Positions 33,867 to 42,918 of a DNA stretch of 64,000 nt are shown in pieces. The DNA comes from Natronobacterium haloterrestre (GTDB lineage: Archaea; Halobacteriota; Halobacteria; Halobacteriales; Natrialbaceae). The DNA lies in NCBI RefSeq assembly GCF_900112205.1, contig NZ_FOKW01000001.1:1-64000 (forward strand). The letters run 5' to 3'. The notes below the pieces were generated by a model. It made no database searches and was not told where the DNA came from. It saw only the letters and a program-made list of their open reading frames with translations. How positions within the stretch are numbered: position 1 is the stretch's first letter; each line of letters starts with the position of its first letter. A program made the position numbers and the translations under genes.

Positions 33867-35226
33867 AGTAGTCCCTCCAGTTGTCGTGGGCCGGTTCGGC
33901 GAGCGGTCGTTGATCCACGATGCCGGGCGACTCGAGCACCGGGAACGAGCTTTCGGCCATCCGTACCGCGTCGAAGGCCGGGCTCTCGGCGAAGGCGGCC
34001 GCCTGCGGGCGTTCGTGAACGAGCCGTTCGACGGTGCCGGCGGGGCGGTATCGGGTGTCGCCGAGGCCGTCGCCGTCGACGTCGACCGGGCGCGCGTCGG
34101 CCCAGTAGTTGCCCCGGTCGGTGTCGTTCCAGCTCGTCTGGGAGTTGGTCTCGGCGAAGGCCGCTTCGTCGTTGGCGACGAAGCTGTTGCCGGTCACCAC
34201 CTCGCCGCTGCTGCCGGCGGTGATGTGGACGCCCACGTCGTTCTCGAGCACGAGGTTGTCGGCCAGGCGGTTGTCCTGGGCGTTGTAGACGTACAGCCCG
34301 TTGCCGTTGCCGACGAGTTCGTTGCCGACGACCGTGCTGTCCTCGACGTCCTTGAGCAGGATGCCGTGGCCGCTCGTGCCGTCGTTGTTCGCCGCGACGT
34401 TGTCCCGCATCGTCAGTTCGTACGACACCATCAGCGCGTAGCCGACGTCGTTGTCGAAGGCGACGTTGTCCTCGAGGACGTTGTCGTTCGAGTACATGTA
34501 GTGGACGCCGTAGCGCATGTCCCACATCGCGTTGCCTTCGGCGTGGACGCCCTCGGCCCACTGGTAGTAGATGCCGTCGCGGACGGTCGTGATCGAGTTG
34601 TTCCGCAGTTCGGCGTCGGTCGTCTCCCAGAGGTGGATGCCGTTGCCCCGTTGGGAGGTCTCGACGTCCTCGCGGCCGGCGATGAGCGTGTCCTCGACGG
34701 TCGCGCCGTCGACGTCGCCGATCCAGACGCCGAAGGCGACGTCGGTCAGCCGCAGCGCGGACAGCGTCGCGTCCGACCCGTTGACGAGGACGCCGCTGTC
34801 GTCGACGTTCTTGTCGTAGCCGGAGTTTCTGATCCAGACGTTCTCGAGGGTCACGTCGTCGGCTCGAATCTCGACGACCGTTCCCTCCTCGCCGCCGTCG
34901 ATCACCGCGCCGTCGCGTTCGGCCGCCTCGAGCGTGACGCCGGGGGTATCGACGGTGACGCGTTCCTGGAACTGGCCCTCGAGGACGACCGTATCGCCCG
35001 CTCCGGCGGCGTCGACGGCCGCCTGTGCGGAGTCGAACTCCTGGCCGTCGACCGTCGCGACGCCGTCGCCGGCGGGTTCCTCGACGTCGCGGACGTCGGG
35101 CACGTCCGGCCGCCAGTCGTCGACGGTCTCGTCGTCGGCCCCGTCGTCGCTCGCGGCGACGATGCCGCCGGCTACCGCGACGACGAGCACGACCGCGGCG
35201 ACGAGGACGAAGTAGCGTTCGTTCAC
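33847..35226 (-). CDS. nosD: NosD, periplasmic-type right-handed beta-helix protein
   Basis: This 459-residue protein has a signal anchor (FVLVAAVVLVVAVAGGIV) and then many NosD/PbH1 repeats (N-x-V...N-x-I patterns such as GNELVGNGNGLYVYNAQDNR) forming a right-handed beta helix. NosD partners NosF and NosY in assembling the CuZ site of NosZ. The C-terminus (about 390-459) is outside the helix. Confidence 0.92.
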   Translation of the reverse strand: MNERYFVLVAAVVLVVAVAGGIVAASDDGADDETVDDWRPDVPDVRDVEEPAGDGVATVDGQEFDSAQAAVDAAGAGDTVVLEGQFQERVTVDTPGVTLEAAERDGAVIDGGEEGTVVEIRADDVTLENVWIRNSGYDKNVDDSGVLVNGSDATLSALRLTDVAFGVWIGDVDGATVEDTLIAGREDVETSQRGNGIHLWETTDAELRNNSITTVRDGIYYQWAEGVHAEGNAMWDMRYGVHYMYSNDNVLEDNVAFDNDVGYALMVSYELTMRDNVAANNDGTSGHGILLKDVEDSTVVGNELVGNGNGLYVYNAQDNRLADNLVLENDVGVHITAGSSGEVVTGNSFVANDEAAFAETNSQTSWNDTDRGNYWADARPVDVDGDGLGDTRYRPAGTVERLVHERPQAAAFAESPAFDAVRMAESSFPVLESPGIVDQRPLAEPAHDNWRDYYEDHDH

Positions 35227-36137
35227 GGCGGATCACCGTCCGGTTTCGGCAGGGAATCGCGCTCGTTCTCGGGGTCCTCGGTCGCGTGCGGCGGCGTGTT
35301 CGGTGGGGTTCGGTTCGGATCGGCGTCGACTCCGGATCCGCGGCGCGAGCCCCCGTCGGTCTCGAGGTGGGGGCGGTCGTCCGGATCGGGGTCGGTATCG
35401 GGATCGGGTCGGTTCCCGGAGCCCCCGCTACCGACGCCGGGAACCCGATCCCGGATCCGCCGCCAGCGACCGCGAAGCAGCGCGGGTACGTCCCCGACCG
35501 TCGCCCTCGAGTCCCGCAGTCGGAACGCGGCGGCCAGCAGGACGACCGCGGCGACCAGCAGGTATCCGCCCGGGCCGAACCAGGCGTTCCCGCTGATGTT
35601 GGCGACCTCGTAGCTTCCCAGAAGCGGCGGCGTGAAGCCGGAGACGCCGTTGAGCGGCGCGTCCGGATCGAGCGTGTGGCCGGCCTGGTAGAGCCGGTAC
35701 TGGATGATCACTGCCATCGACGCGAAGACCACGACCGTCCCGGTGAACAGGGCGGCCAACCCCCGCTGGATCTTCTCTTCCGGGAGCACGGAGACGACCG
35801 CAGCCACCACTGCCGTCCCGACGAACGCGACCGGGCCGAGGACCCACTCGGGAACCGCGATCGCTTTCTCGTGGACGTCGTAGTTAGGGTCGACGTACAC
35901 CGGGTCGGGGTAGTAGAACCCGACGTACTTGTTCAGCGAGTGGACCTCCACGTAGTCGCCGCCGATCCGCGGGTAGGCGTACAGTTCGACGACGAGCGTC
36001 TGTACGTACTGCGGTGCCTCGAACGTGATTCGCCACACCGGCATCGTCAGCGCGAGGACGAACAGCACCGCCGCTGTCAGCGTCAGGGCGCGCCGGAGTT
36101 CGGACAGCCGCCTGAGTGTGGGTCGGATCGTGGTCAT
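35223..36137 (-). CDS. Four-TM protein of the nos operon, unknown
   Basis: This 304-residue protein has TM helices at about 18-36, 107-128, 138-160 and 195-212. After the first helix comes an outside loop rich in Tyr and Pro (YPRIGGDYVEVHSLNKYVGFYY, with one His), and it ends in a long Asp/Pro/Gly tail. It lies between nosZ and nosD, overlapping nosD by 4 bases. Position points to NosZ maturation, copper supply or electron transfer. I do not know a characterized relative. Confidence 0.75.
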   Translation of the reverse strand: MTTIRPTLRRLSELRRALTLTAAVLFVLALTMPVWRITFEAPQYVQTLVVELYAYPRIGGDYVEVHSLNKYVGFYYPDPVYVDPNYDVHEKAIAVPEWVLGPVAFVGTAVVAAVVSVLPEEKIQRGLAALFTGTVVVFASMAVIIQYRLYQAGHTLDPDAPLNGVSGFTPPLLGSYEVANISGNAWFGPGGYLLVAAVVLLAAAFRLRDSRATVGDVPALLRGRWRRIRDRVPGVGSGGSGNRPDPDTDPDPDDRPHLETDGGSRRGSGVDADPNRTPPNTPPHATEDPENERDSLPKPDGDPP

Positions 36138-36144
36138 GGGTGGG

Positions 36145-38070
36145 TTACTCCGCGGGTTCGACGATCAGTCGCGAGCGCATCTCGAGGTGGAGCGCGCTAC
36201 AGAAGAACGCACAGTACATCCAGTAGACGCCAGGTTCGTCGGCGGTGAAAGTCACCTCGCGCGTCTCCTGTGGCGCGAGCTTGATGTTGACGTCGTGTTC
36301 CGGGATCGCCAGCGAGTGGAGGACGTCGGGCGTCTGTTCGATGTTCGTGACGGTGAACGTGACCTCGTCGCCCTCCTGGACGGTCACCTCCTGGAAGCCG
36401 AACTCGTTGCGCTGGGAGTGCATCTTCACGTGGACGTGGCCGTCCTCGCGGATGATATCGGAGGCGTCCGGCTCGATGTACTCCTCGTCGTAGTCCTCGG
36501 GATCGTAGACCTTCGCGGGATCGAGTTTGTCCGCGCTCACGATCGAGGCGTCGTGGGGCTCGGCGTAGGACGGCGTGTCCTTGACGAGTTTCATCCCTTC
36601 CTCGTCGTCCCCGATGTAGATCAGCTGATCGTTTTCCGGGTGCATCGGCCCGACCGGGAGGAACCGGTCCTTCGAGAGCTTGTTCAGCGAGATCAGCCAG
36701 TCGCCCTGCGGGTCTGCCGTGTACGACTCGGCGGCGATCAGGTGTCCGGGGTTGTAGTGGACGTCGATCTTCTCGACGACGGCGGGCGACTCCTGGTCCC
36801 CGCCCTCGGGCTCGTCGTCGGGGTAGGCGTCGACGGCGGCCTCGATGTCCCACTTGACGACCTGCGAGTCGATGAACAGCGTCGTGTAGGCGTGGCCGCG
36901 GCCGTCGTAGGCAGTGTGCAGCGGCCCCATCCCGAGAGTCGGCCGGGCGACGATGGCGTCGTTGGGGTCGTCGACCTCCGCGAGTTGCTCGATGTCGATG
37001 ACCGTCGCGGTCGGGTCGAGTTTGCCGCTTGCGATCGCGTACTGGTTGTCCGGCGTGACGCTGACGCCGTGTGGGCTCTTCGCGACGTCGACGTAGCGGA
37101 CGATCGGTCGGTCCCCGGAGTTCAGAGCACTGTCGCGAGTGCCGTCGACGACGGGGACGCCGTTGATCTCCTCGTACTCGCCGGCCTCGACGGCGTCCTC
37201 GATGGCAGGGACGTCGAAGGCCTTCACCCAGTCGGTGTCCGAGGAGGACATCCCGCTTTCGGTGGTGGCGCTCTCGCTGTTGTAACCGGTCGCGAAGAAC
37301 CACCGCCCCTGCTTGCTGCCGTCCCCGTTGTCCATGTTGCCGTCGACCAGCACTTCCCACTCGACGTTCATCGTCTCGGGGTTGATCGCGGCGATGGTCG
37401 ACGTGTAGTTCTCCGGGTCGTCGAGGTCCTGCCCGTCGTTGGGCATCGGGACGCGGAACTCGCCGACGCCGAAGACGTACTTCGTGTCCGGCAGCAGGCA
37501 ACACGCACCGTGGGTCCCCTGCTGGTTCGGGATGTCGACGATGGCGTCGGTCTCGAAGTACTCGAGGTCGATGCGGGCCATCCGGCCGTTGGCCTTGTCG
37601 TTGACGAACGCCCACCGGCCGTCGTAGTCGTTGTCGGTCTGGCTCACGCGCGGGTGGTGGGTGTCACCCCACGAGTAGCCGCCTGCCTCCTCTAACATCT
37701 CGCTGGTACGGTCGTCGTAGCCGTAGCCGCGGGCGCTCTCCCGGCCGAATACCGGGATACGCATCAACTGGCGCATCGACGGGATCCCGTAGACGCGGAT
37801 CTCCCCGGAGTGGCCGCCCGAGAGGAACGCGTAGTAGTCGTCGTGTTCGCCCGGCGGGACGTAGGAATCGACGTCGCCCGCTGCGGCGAGATCGTCGTCG
37901 TCGTCGCTCAACAGGCCCGTACAGCCGGCCAGCGATCCCATCGCCCCGGCGGCCGCGCCCGCTTTCATGAAGTCCCGGCGGGGGATCCGCGAGAACAGCG
38001 GGTCCCGCTTTTCGGCTGCAGTCTCGGAATCGATCGCGTCTCGGTCGTCGGTCGGAGTAGTATCGGACAT
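36145..38070 (-). CDS. nosZ: NosZ, nitrous-oxide reductase
   Basis: This 641-residue Tat-exported enzyme reduces N2O to N2 outside the cytoplasmic membrane. The signal has IPRRDFMKAGAAAGAMGS and an Ala-Gly-Cys that could also be lipidated. The beta-propeller carries CuZ ligand His residues, including GDTHHPRVSQ and TQGTHGACCLL. The C-terminal cupredoxin domain has the complete CuA motif CAFFCSALHLEM. It is the first gene of the operon. No nitrate, nitrite or NO reductase gene is in the window. Confidence 0.95.
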   Translation of the reverse strand: MSDTTPTDDRDAIDSETAAEKRDPLFSRIPRRDFMKAGAAAGAMGSLAGCTGLLSDDDDDLAAAGDVDSYVPPGEHDDYYAFLSGGHSGEIRVYGIPSMRQLMRIPVFGRESARGYGYDDRTSEMLEEAGGYSWGDTHHPRVSQTDNDYDGRWAFVNDKANGRMARIDLEYFETDAIVDIPNQQGTHGACCLLPDTKYVFGVGEFRVPMPNDGQDLDDPENYTSTIAAINPETMNVEWEVLVDGNMDNGDGSKQGRWFFATGYNSESATTESGMSSSDTDWVKAFDVPAIEDAVEAGEYEEINGVPVVDGTRDSALNSGDRPIVRYVDVAKSPHGVSVTPDNQYAIASGKLDPTATVIDIEQLAEVDDPNDAIVARPTLGMGPLHTAYDGRGHAYTTLFIDSQVVKWDIEAAVDAYPDDEPEGGDQESPAVVEKIDVHYNPGHLIAAESYTADPQGDWLISLNKLSKDRFLPVGPMHPENDQLIYIGDDEEGMKLVKDTPSYAEPHDASIVSADKLDPAKVYDPEDYDEEYIEPDASDIIREDGHVHVKMHSQRNEFGFQEVTVQEGDEVTFTVTNIEQTPDVLHSLAIPEHDVNIKLAPQETREVTFTADEPGVYWMYCAFFCSALHLEMRSRLIVEPAE

Positions 38071-38189
38071 CGTTGATATATTATGTGTCTGGATTTTGAT
38101 TGCTGCGCGAGTCTCGGCTCGTTACACGCTCTGCTTGATAAGCCGTGATATTAGGGGCGTCTCGAATTCCTACTTTTCAGTAAGCCGAC

Positions 38190-38201
38190 CGAATACGTTC
38201 A
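38190..38201. promoter_or_regulatory. Possible NarO-type operator upstream of nosZ
   Basis: CGAATACGTTCA is a near palindrome (CGAA-N4-TTCA) about 120 bases before the nosZ start. The haloarchaeal oxygen/denitrification regulator NarO has been reported to use a CGAAC-N2-GTTCG palindrome. The match is partial and one half-site is off by a base, so this is a suggestion only. Confidence 0.3.
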
Positions 38202-38294
38202 TGTCCCCTTTTATGTAGGGTTCGTGCGGAAGGCGGGGTCAGAAACGCCGGGCGGAAGCAGCGAAAAGAGCGATCGGTCGAACGCGACGCTTCG

Positions 38295-38792
38295 CTACTC
38301 GCGGAAGATGCGGTACGCGCCCTGTCCAGTCGCGACCTCGCGGGTCTCGCCGTCCGGCGTCGTGCTCCGGACGGTCACCTCGCTGACGCCGACGCTCGAG
38401 CCCGCGCGGATCACGTCTGCTCGCGCCACCAGGTCGCCCGTCGCGGGTCGCAGGTAGTTGACGTTGAGGTTGATCGTCGCGACGCCGCCGGCGAACGGGT
38501 CCTCGAGTTCCGTACGGAGCGCGAGCCCGCCGACCGTGTCGATCAGCGTCGCGGCGATGCCCCCGTGGATGTCCGGACGGCGGCCGTCGTCGCCGTTCGG
38601 GCGCGTGTTCGTCAATTTCTCGTCGTAGGGGACTGCGAGCGTCATCGTCCCGGCGCCGACGTCCTGGACCGTCGTCCCGATCCACGAGAGGAACTCCTGG
38701 TGTTCGTCGATGTAGTACTGGAGGAACTCCGCGACGTCTTCGGGGCCGGCGTCGGTTCCGCCGTCCATCGCCGCTTCCAGATCGTCCGTCAT
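38295..38792 (-). CDS. PaaI-type hotdog thioesterase
   Basis: This 165-residue protein has the hotdog fold signature HGGIAATLIDTVGGLALRT, with the conserved H-G-G and Asp, then the strand INLNVNYLRPATGDLVARADV. It probably hydrolyses acyl-CoA thioesters of small aromatic or aliphatic acids. It is divergent from the P450 gene. Confidence 0.87.
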   Translation of the reverse strand: MTDDLEAAMDGGTDAGPEDVAEFLQYYIDEHQEFLSWIGTTVQDVGAGTMTLAVPYDEKLTNTRPNGDDGRRPDIHGGIAATLIDTVGGLALRTELEDPFAGGVATINLNVNYLRPATGDLVARADVIRAGSSVGVSEVTVRSTTPDGETREVATGQGAYRIFRE

Positions 38793-38961
38793 GCGCTCCC
38801 GTCCGACAGCGAGGGTCTTTATCGCTGCGCTTCTCGAGTAGCCGGTTGTCGAGCGTTTCCGGCCTCGTGGACCGTCCGAACGAACTCCTCGATCCGACGG
38901 TACTTCAAGAACCTCAACGGCTAGCTACAACGCCGAAGGGGGTTGCGGCCGTACCGTTCGT

Positions 38962-40353
38962 ATGGTCGACCACTCTCGAGCCGGGGGAACGACGGGGGGA
39001 GAGCGCGCGCCGGTCCACGAAACGGAGCCACCGACGTACGAGGGGTTGCCCGTGATCGGCAACACCCACCAGCTGGTCCGCCAGCAGGACGGCCTGTTCG
39101 AGGCCGCCGCTCGCCGGGGTGACGTCGTCCGTCTGCGGCTCCTGGGGATCGGCGACTTCTACCAGGTGAACCGCCCGGATCTGGTCGAACAGGTCCTCGT
39201 CGAGGATCGGGACCGCTTCCGCAAGGCGACGATGAGCCAGGAGGACCTGGGCGACCTGCTCGGACAGGGGCTCGTCCTCAGCGAGGGCGACCTCTGGGAG
39301 CGACAGCGCAGCCGGATCCAGCCGGCGTTCTACATGGACCGGATCGCCGATTACGCCGACGCGATGACCGCCGCGGTCCGTGACGCCGCCGAGGACTGGG
39401 CCGGTTCGCCCGTCGTCTCCGTCGAGGATGAGATGAAGGCGCTGACGCTCCGGATCCTCGCGGAGTCGATGTTCGGCTCGGAGATCGCCTACGAGGAGCG
39501 GGGGATCCCCGAGACGGTCCGGAACCTCCAGGAACCCGGCCAGCCGGCCAAGCAGCCGGTCGCCAGGATGGTCCCGAAGTGGGTCCCGATCCCGATGTGG
39601 CGACGGTACAAACGCGGGATCCGCGAAATGGAGGCGCTCATCGAGGACCTCGTCGAACGCCGCCGGGCGCAGGGCCTCGAGGACCGCGACGACCTGCTCT
39701 CGCGGCTGCTGACCGGCACCGACGAGGACGGCGAGACGATGTCCGAACGGCTTCTGCGGGACGAACTGATGACGTTTCTCTTCGCCGGCCACGAGACGAC
39801 GGCGACCGCGCTCACCTTCACCTGGCTGTTGCTCTCACAGCACCCGTCGGTCTTCGACCGGCTCACGGCGGAACTCGACGCCGTCCTCGAGGACGAGTAC
39901 GCGACGTTCGCGGACCTGCCGGACCTCGAGTACACGGAGGCGGTGTTGCGCGAGTCGATGCGGCTCTACCCGCCGGTGCCCTCGATCCCACGGGAGACCA
40001 CCGAGGACCTCACGCTCGGCCCGTACGCGCTGCCGGCCGGGGCGACCGTCGCGCCGATGCAGTGGACGATCCACCGCGACGAGCGGTTCTGGGACGAGCC
40101 ACGGTCGTTCGAGCCGGAACGGTTCGCCGGCGACGACGGGGACCGGCCGCAGTTCGCGTACTTCCCGTTCGGCGGCGGTCCGCGGCGCTGTATCGGCCAG
40201 CAGTTCGCCCTCGTGGAAGGAACGTTGATCCTCGCGACGCTCGCCCGCCAGTACCGGCCGGAACTCGTCTCGGATCCGGACGTCGACCTCTCGGTGAGCA
40301 TCACCACCCGGCCACTCGACCCGATCGAGATGCGAGTCGAGCCGCGGGACTGA
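38962..40353 (+). CDS. Cytochrome P450
   Basis: This 463-residue soluble P450 has the I-helix oxygen motif LFAGHETTATAL, the K-helix E-x-x-R in EAVLRESMRLYPP, the PERF-like FEPERFAGD and the heme loop FPFGGGPRRCIGQQFAL, with the axial Cys. Overall resemblance is to CYP102/CYP4-like bacterial fatty-acid hydroxylases. No ferredoxin or reductase gene is adjacent, so the redox partner is elsewhere. The substrate is unknown. Confidence 0.93.
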   Translation: MVDHSRAGGTTGGERAPVHETEPPTYEGLPVIGNTHQLVRQQDGLFEAAARRGDVVRLRLLGIGDFYQVNRPDLVEQVLVEDRDRFRKATMSQEDLGDLLGQGLVLSEGDLWERQRSRIQPAFYMDRIADYADAMTAAVRDAAEDWAGSPVVSVEDEMKALTLRILAESMFGSEIAYEERGIPETVRNLQEPGQPAKQPVARMVPKWVPIPMWRRYKRGIREMEALIEDLVERRRAQGLEDRDDLLSRLLTGTDEDGETMSERLLRDELMTFLFAGHETTATALTFTWLLLSQHPSVFDRLTAELDAVLEDEYATFADLPDLEYTEAVLRESMRLYPPVPSIPRETTEDLTLGPYALPAGATVAPMQWTIHRDERFWDEPRSFEPERFAGDDGDRPQFAYFPFGGGPRRCIGQQFALVEGTLILATLARQYRPELVSDPDVDLSVSITTRPLDPIEMRVEPRD

Positions 40354-40511
40354 TACGGATCGCCGTCCCGGTTTCCCGGCGCGACCGCGATCTCCTGCGG
40401 TCGTGTCGGAACTGACGTACAGCAGTCCGTACGATGCGACAGGAACGGTCAAACGTCCGTTTCACCCTGGAGAAAGCATTTAGAGGCGTCGACTGTCGGT
40501 TCACTCAACCG

Positions 40512-41945
40512 ATGTCGACCGACATCCCCGCCCGCCGACGAACGTTCCTCGCGCTCACCGGTGCAGTGCTCTCCGCGGCCGCCGGCTGTACGAGCGACGA
40601 CAGCGCTCGGGACGGCGGCGACGGGACCGAACCCGGTACAGGCCCCGAGAACGACGGCTTCGACGGCTACGAGCCGCCCGAGTTCCCGCAACTCGAGCCG
40701 GTCACCGATCCCGAAATCGACCTCGAGATGGACGTCCTCGCCGAGCAGGTGCGGGGCAACGTCGCCTTCTCGCTTGCCGCGCTGGACGAACTCCGCGCGG
40801 CCGAACCGGAGGCGAACCTCTTCTTCTCGCCGTACAGCATCTCGGTCGCGCTCGCGATGACCTACGCGGGCGCACGCGGCGAGACCGCCGCGGAGATGGC
40901 CGAGACGCTGCGGTACGAACTCGCCGGGAGCGGGGACGACGAGCGGGCCGACCTCCACGCCGCCTTCGGCGCGCTCGAGGACGAGTTCGAGCGCCGCAAC
41001 GAGGACGGTGCCGAGGTCGCGACTCAGGAGTGGGCCCAGGGCGAGGAGGACGGCGACCTCGGGTTCCAGCTCTCGAGCGCCAACGCCGTCTGGGCCGACG
41101 AGGGCTACCCCTTCGACGAGGCGTACTTCGACCTGCTCGAGACCTACTACGATGCGGGCGAGCACGCGGTCGACTTCTCGGGCAACCCCGAGGGAGCCCG
41201 CGAGGAGATCAACGCGTGGGTCGAGGACCGGACGAACGATCGGATCGAGGACCTGCTCCCGGAGAGGTCGGTGACCCCGGCGACGCGGCTCGTGCTCACC
41301 AACGCGGTCTACTTCCTCGCGGCCTGGAAGCACGACTTCGATCCCGAGGCGACCGAGCCCGGACCCTTCACCGGGATCGACGGGACCGAGACCGAGGTCG
41401 AACTGATGTCCCAGAGCGCGGAACTGCGCTACGCCGAGATCGACGGCCACCAGCTCGTCGAACTCCCCTACGCAAACGGGGATACGAGCATGATCGTCGT
41501 CCTCCCCGGCGAGGGCGAGTTCGAGTCGTTCGAGCGTTCGTTCACCGTCGACCGACTCGCCACGCTGCTCGAGGAGGCCTCCCGTTCCGAGGTCGACCTC
41601 ACGATGCCGAAGTTCGGGATCGAATCGAAGTTCAGCCTCGTCGAGACGCTCGAGCGGTTGGGGATGGAACGCGCCTTCGGCCCCGAGGCCGATTTCGGCG
41701 GGATGCTCGAGGGCGACGGCGGGCTGTTCGTCGACGACATCGTCCACCAGAGTTTCGTCGAAGTCGACGAGGAGGGGACCGAGGCCGCGGCCGCGACGGC
41801 CGTCCTCATGGGGGAGTCGGGTCCGCCGGATCGGGTGGAGATGACCGTCGACCGGCCGTTCCTGTTCTACGTTCGGGACCGGCCGACCGAGACGCCGCTG
41901 TTCGTCGGCCGGGTGGTCGACGGCGAGACGTTGCAAGAGGGGTAA
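40512..41945 (+). CDS. Serpin (serine protease inhibitor), secreted lipoprotein
   Basis: This 477-residue protein starts at ATG 40512. A Tat-like signal with lipobox (ARRRTFLALTGAVLSAAAGC) is followed by an acidic linker, then a full serpin fold (NLFFSPYSISVALAMTYAGARG; LVLTNAVYFLAAWKHDF). The reactive loop hinge EEGTEAAAATA (about 420-430) has the small residues needed for insertion, so the protein should be inhibitory. The cleavage site lies near MGESGPP. It probably guards the cell surface against subtilisin- or trypsin-type proteases. Archaeal serpins are not common. Confidence 0.93.
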   Translation: MSTDIPARRRTFLALTGAVLSAAAGCTSDDSARDGGDGTEPGTGPENDGFDGYEPPEFPQLEPVTDPEIDLEMDVLAEQVRGNVAFSLAALDELRAAEPEANLFFSPYSISVALAMTYAGARGETAAEMAETLRYELAGSGDDERADLHAAFGALEDEFERRNEDGAEVATQEWAQGEEDGDLGFQLSSANAVWADEGYPFDEAYFDLLETYYDAGEHAVDFSGNPEGAREEINAWVEDRTNDRIEDLLPERSVTPATRLVLTNAVYFLAAWKHDFDPEATEPGPFTGIDGTETEVELMSQSAELRYAEIDGHQLVELPYANGDTSMIVVLPGEGEFESFERSFTVDRLATLLEEASRSEVDLTMPKFGIESKFSLVETLERLGMERAFGPEADFGGMLEGDGGLFVDDIVHQSFVEVDEEGTEAAAATAVLMGESGPPDRVEMTVDRPFLFYVRDRPTETPLFVGRVVDGETLQEG

Positions 41946-41954
41946 GGCAGAATA

Positions 41955-42857
41955 TCAGCGGTCGATCGTCCCGCTCGAGCGAACCCGCACTGCGACCCGA
42001 TCGCCGACCTCGAACGGCCGGTCGGGACAGATCAGTTTCGCGCCGAAGTCGCCGTCCCGAGCACAGAAGGTCGACAGCCCGGTGATGGGGTCGCCGTTCG
42101 CGGTCACCGTGATCCCGTCCCAGGCGATCGTCCGCCCGTCGTCGCCGACCGTGCCGAGGTGGTCGCCGTTCAGCGAGACCGACGCGCCCGCGCTCTCGTT
42201 TCCGGCCCGGAGCAGCCCACCGCCGTCGTAGTGCGGAATGCCGCCGTCGAGTAGTCCCGCGCTATCCGCACGAACGCCGACGAAGCACTCGCCCGGCGCG
42301 GGGTGGCTCGGCGAATCGAGGACGGCGTAGGTCTCCCCCGTCGCGACGACCGTTCCGGTGCCGTCCCACTCGAGGGCCCGTAGTTCGACGTCGTCCCCGA
42401 TCTCGATCGGGAGCGAACCCGACGCCCGGTGGAGGTTCTGGTCGGGCCGGCGGACGCCGACGTGGAGGTGGTTGTCGACCCAGGGGGCGAAAAAGCCCGT
42501 GCGGACGAGTTCGCCGAGCGATTCGCCGGCCTCGACCCGGTCGCCGGCCTCGACCGCCGGATCGACGTGTAGTACGCGAGCCACGAGCCCCTCGAGCGGG
42601 GGCGGTCCCTCGCAGTCGATCAGGATCAGGTGGTCGTGTTCCGGGGCGTACGACTTCGGCGGCGCGCGGACGGTCTTCGTCCCGCGGACGGTTCCCGAGA
42701 CGGGGCTCGGCGCCTCGGTCGTCCGGCCGTCCCGGAGCGTGCCGGGGTAGAGGTCGATCGCGCGGCCGCCCTCGTGGGCTCGATACGGCGAGTTGTACAG
42801 CGACAACCGCGCGTACCGGGACAACACTTCCGCGGGGAGCGTGACGCCTGCGTCCAT
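41955..42857 (-). CDS. M23-like metallopeptidase-fold protein
   Basis: This 300-residue protein has no signal peptide. In the N-terminal 150 residues HEGGRAIDLYPG (His...Asp), the SPVSGTVRGTK strand, VDPAVEAGDRVEAGESLGEL and NHLHVGV (His-x-His) follow the order of LytM/M23 zinc-peptidase motifs. The C-terminal part is a beta-rich domain of unknown type. Archaea lack murein, so a peptidoglycan target is excluded within the cell; a structural or other hydrolase role is likely. It is convergent with the serpin gene and divergent from the lipoate-ligase-like gene. Confidence 0.6.
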   Translation of the reverse strand: MDAGVTLPAEVLSRYARLSLYNSPYRAHEGGRAIDLYPGTLRDGRTTEAPSPVSGTVRGTKTVRAPPKSYAPEHDHLILIDCEGPPPLEGLVARVLHVDPAVEAGDRVEAGESLGELVRTGFFAPWVDNHLHVGVRRPDQNLHRASGSLPIEIGDDVELRALEWDGTGTVVATGETYAVLDSPSHPAPGECFVGVRADSAGLLDGGIPHYDGGGLLRAGNESAGASVSLNGDHLGTVGDDGRTIAWDGITVTANGDPITGLSTFCARDGDFGAKLICPDRPFEVGDRVAVRVRSSGTIDR

Positions 42858-42918
42858 CTGCGTTCGCGTGCGACTCGGGGTCGGGAGCGTTTAGTCCCGT
42901 CGACCCCAACCCCATCGC

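Noticed and set aside
33562-35613. 683-codon plus-strand frame
   Set aside because: It is the antisense shadow of nosF and nosD.
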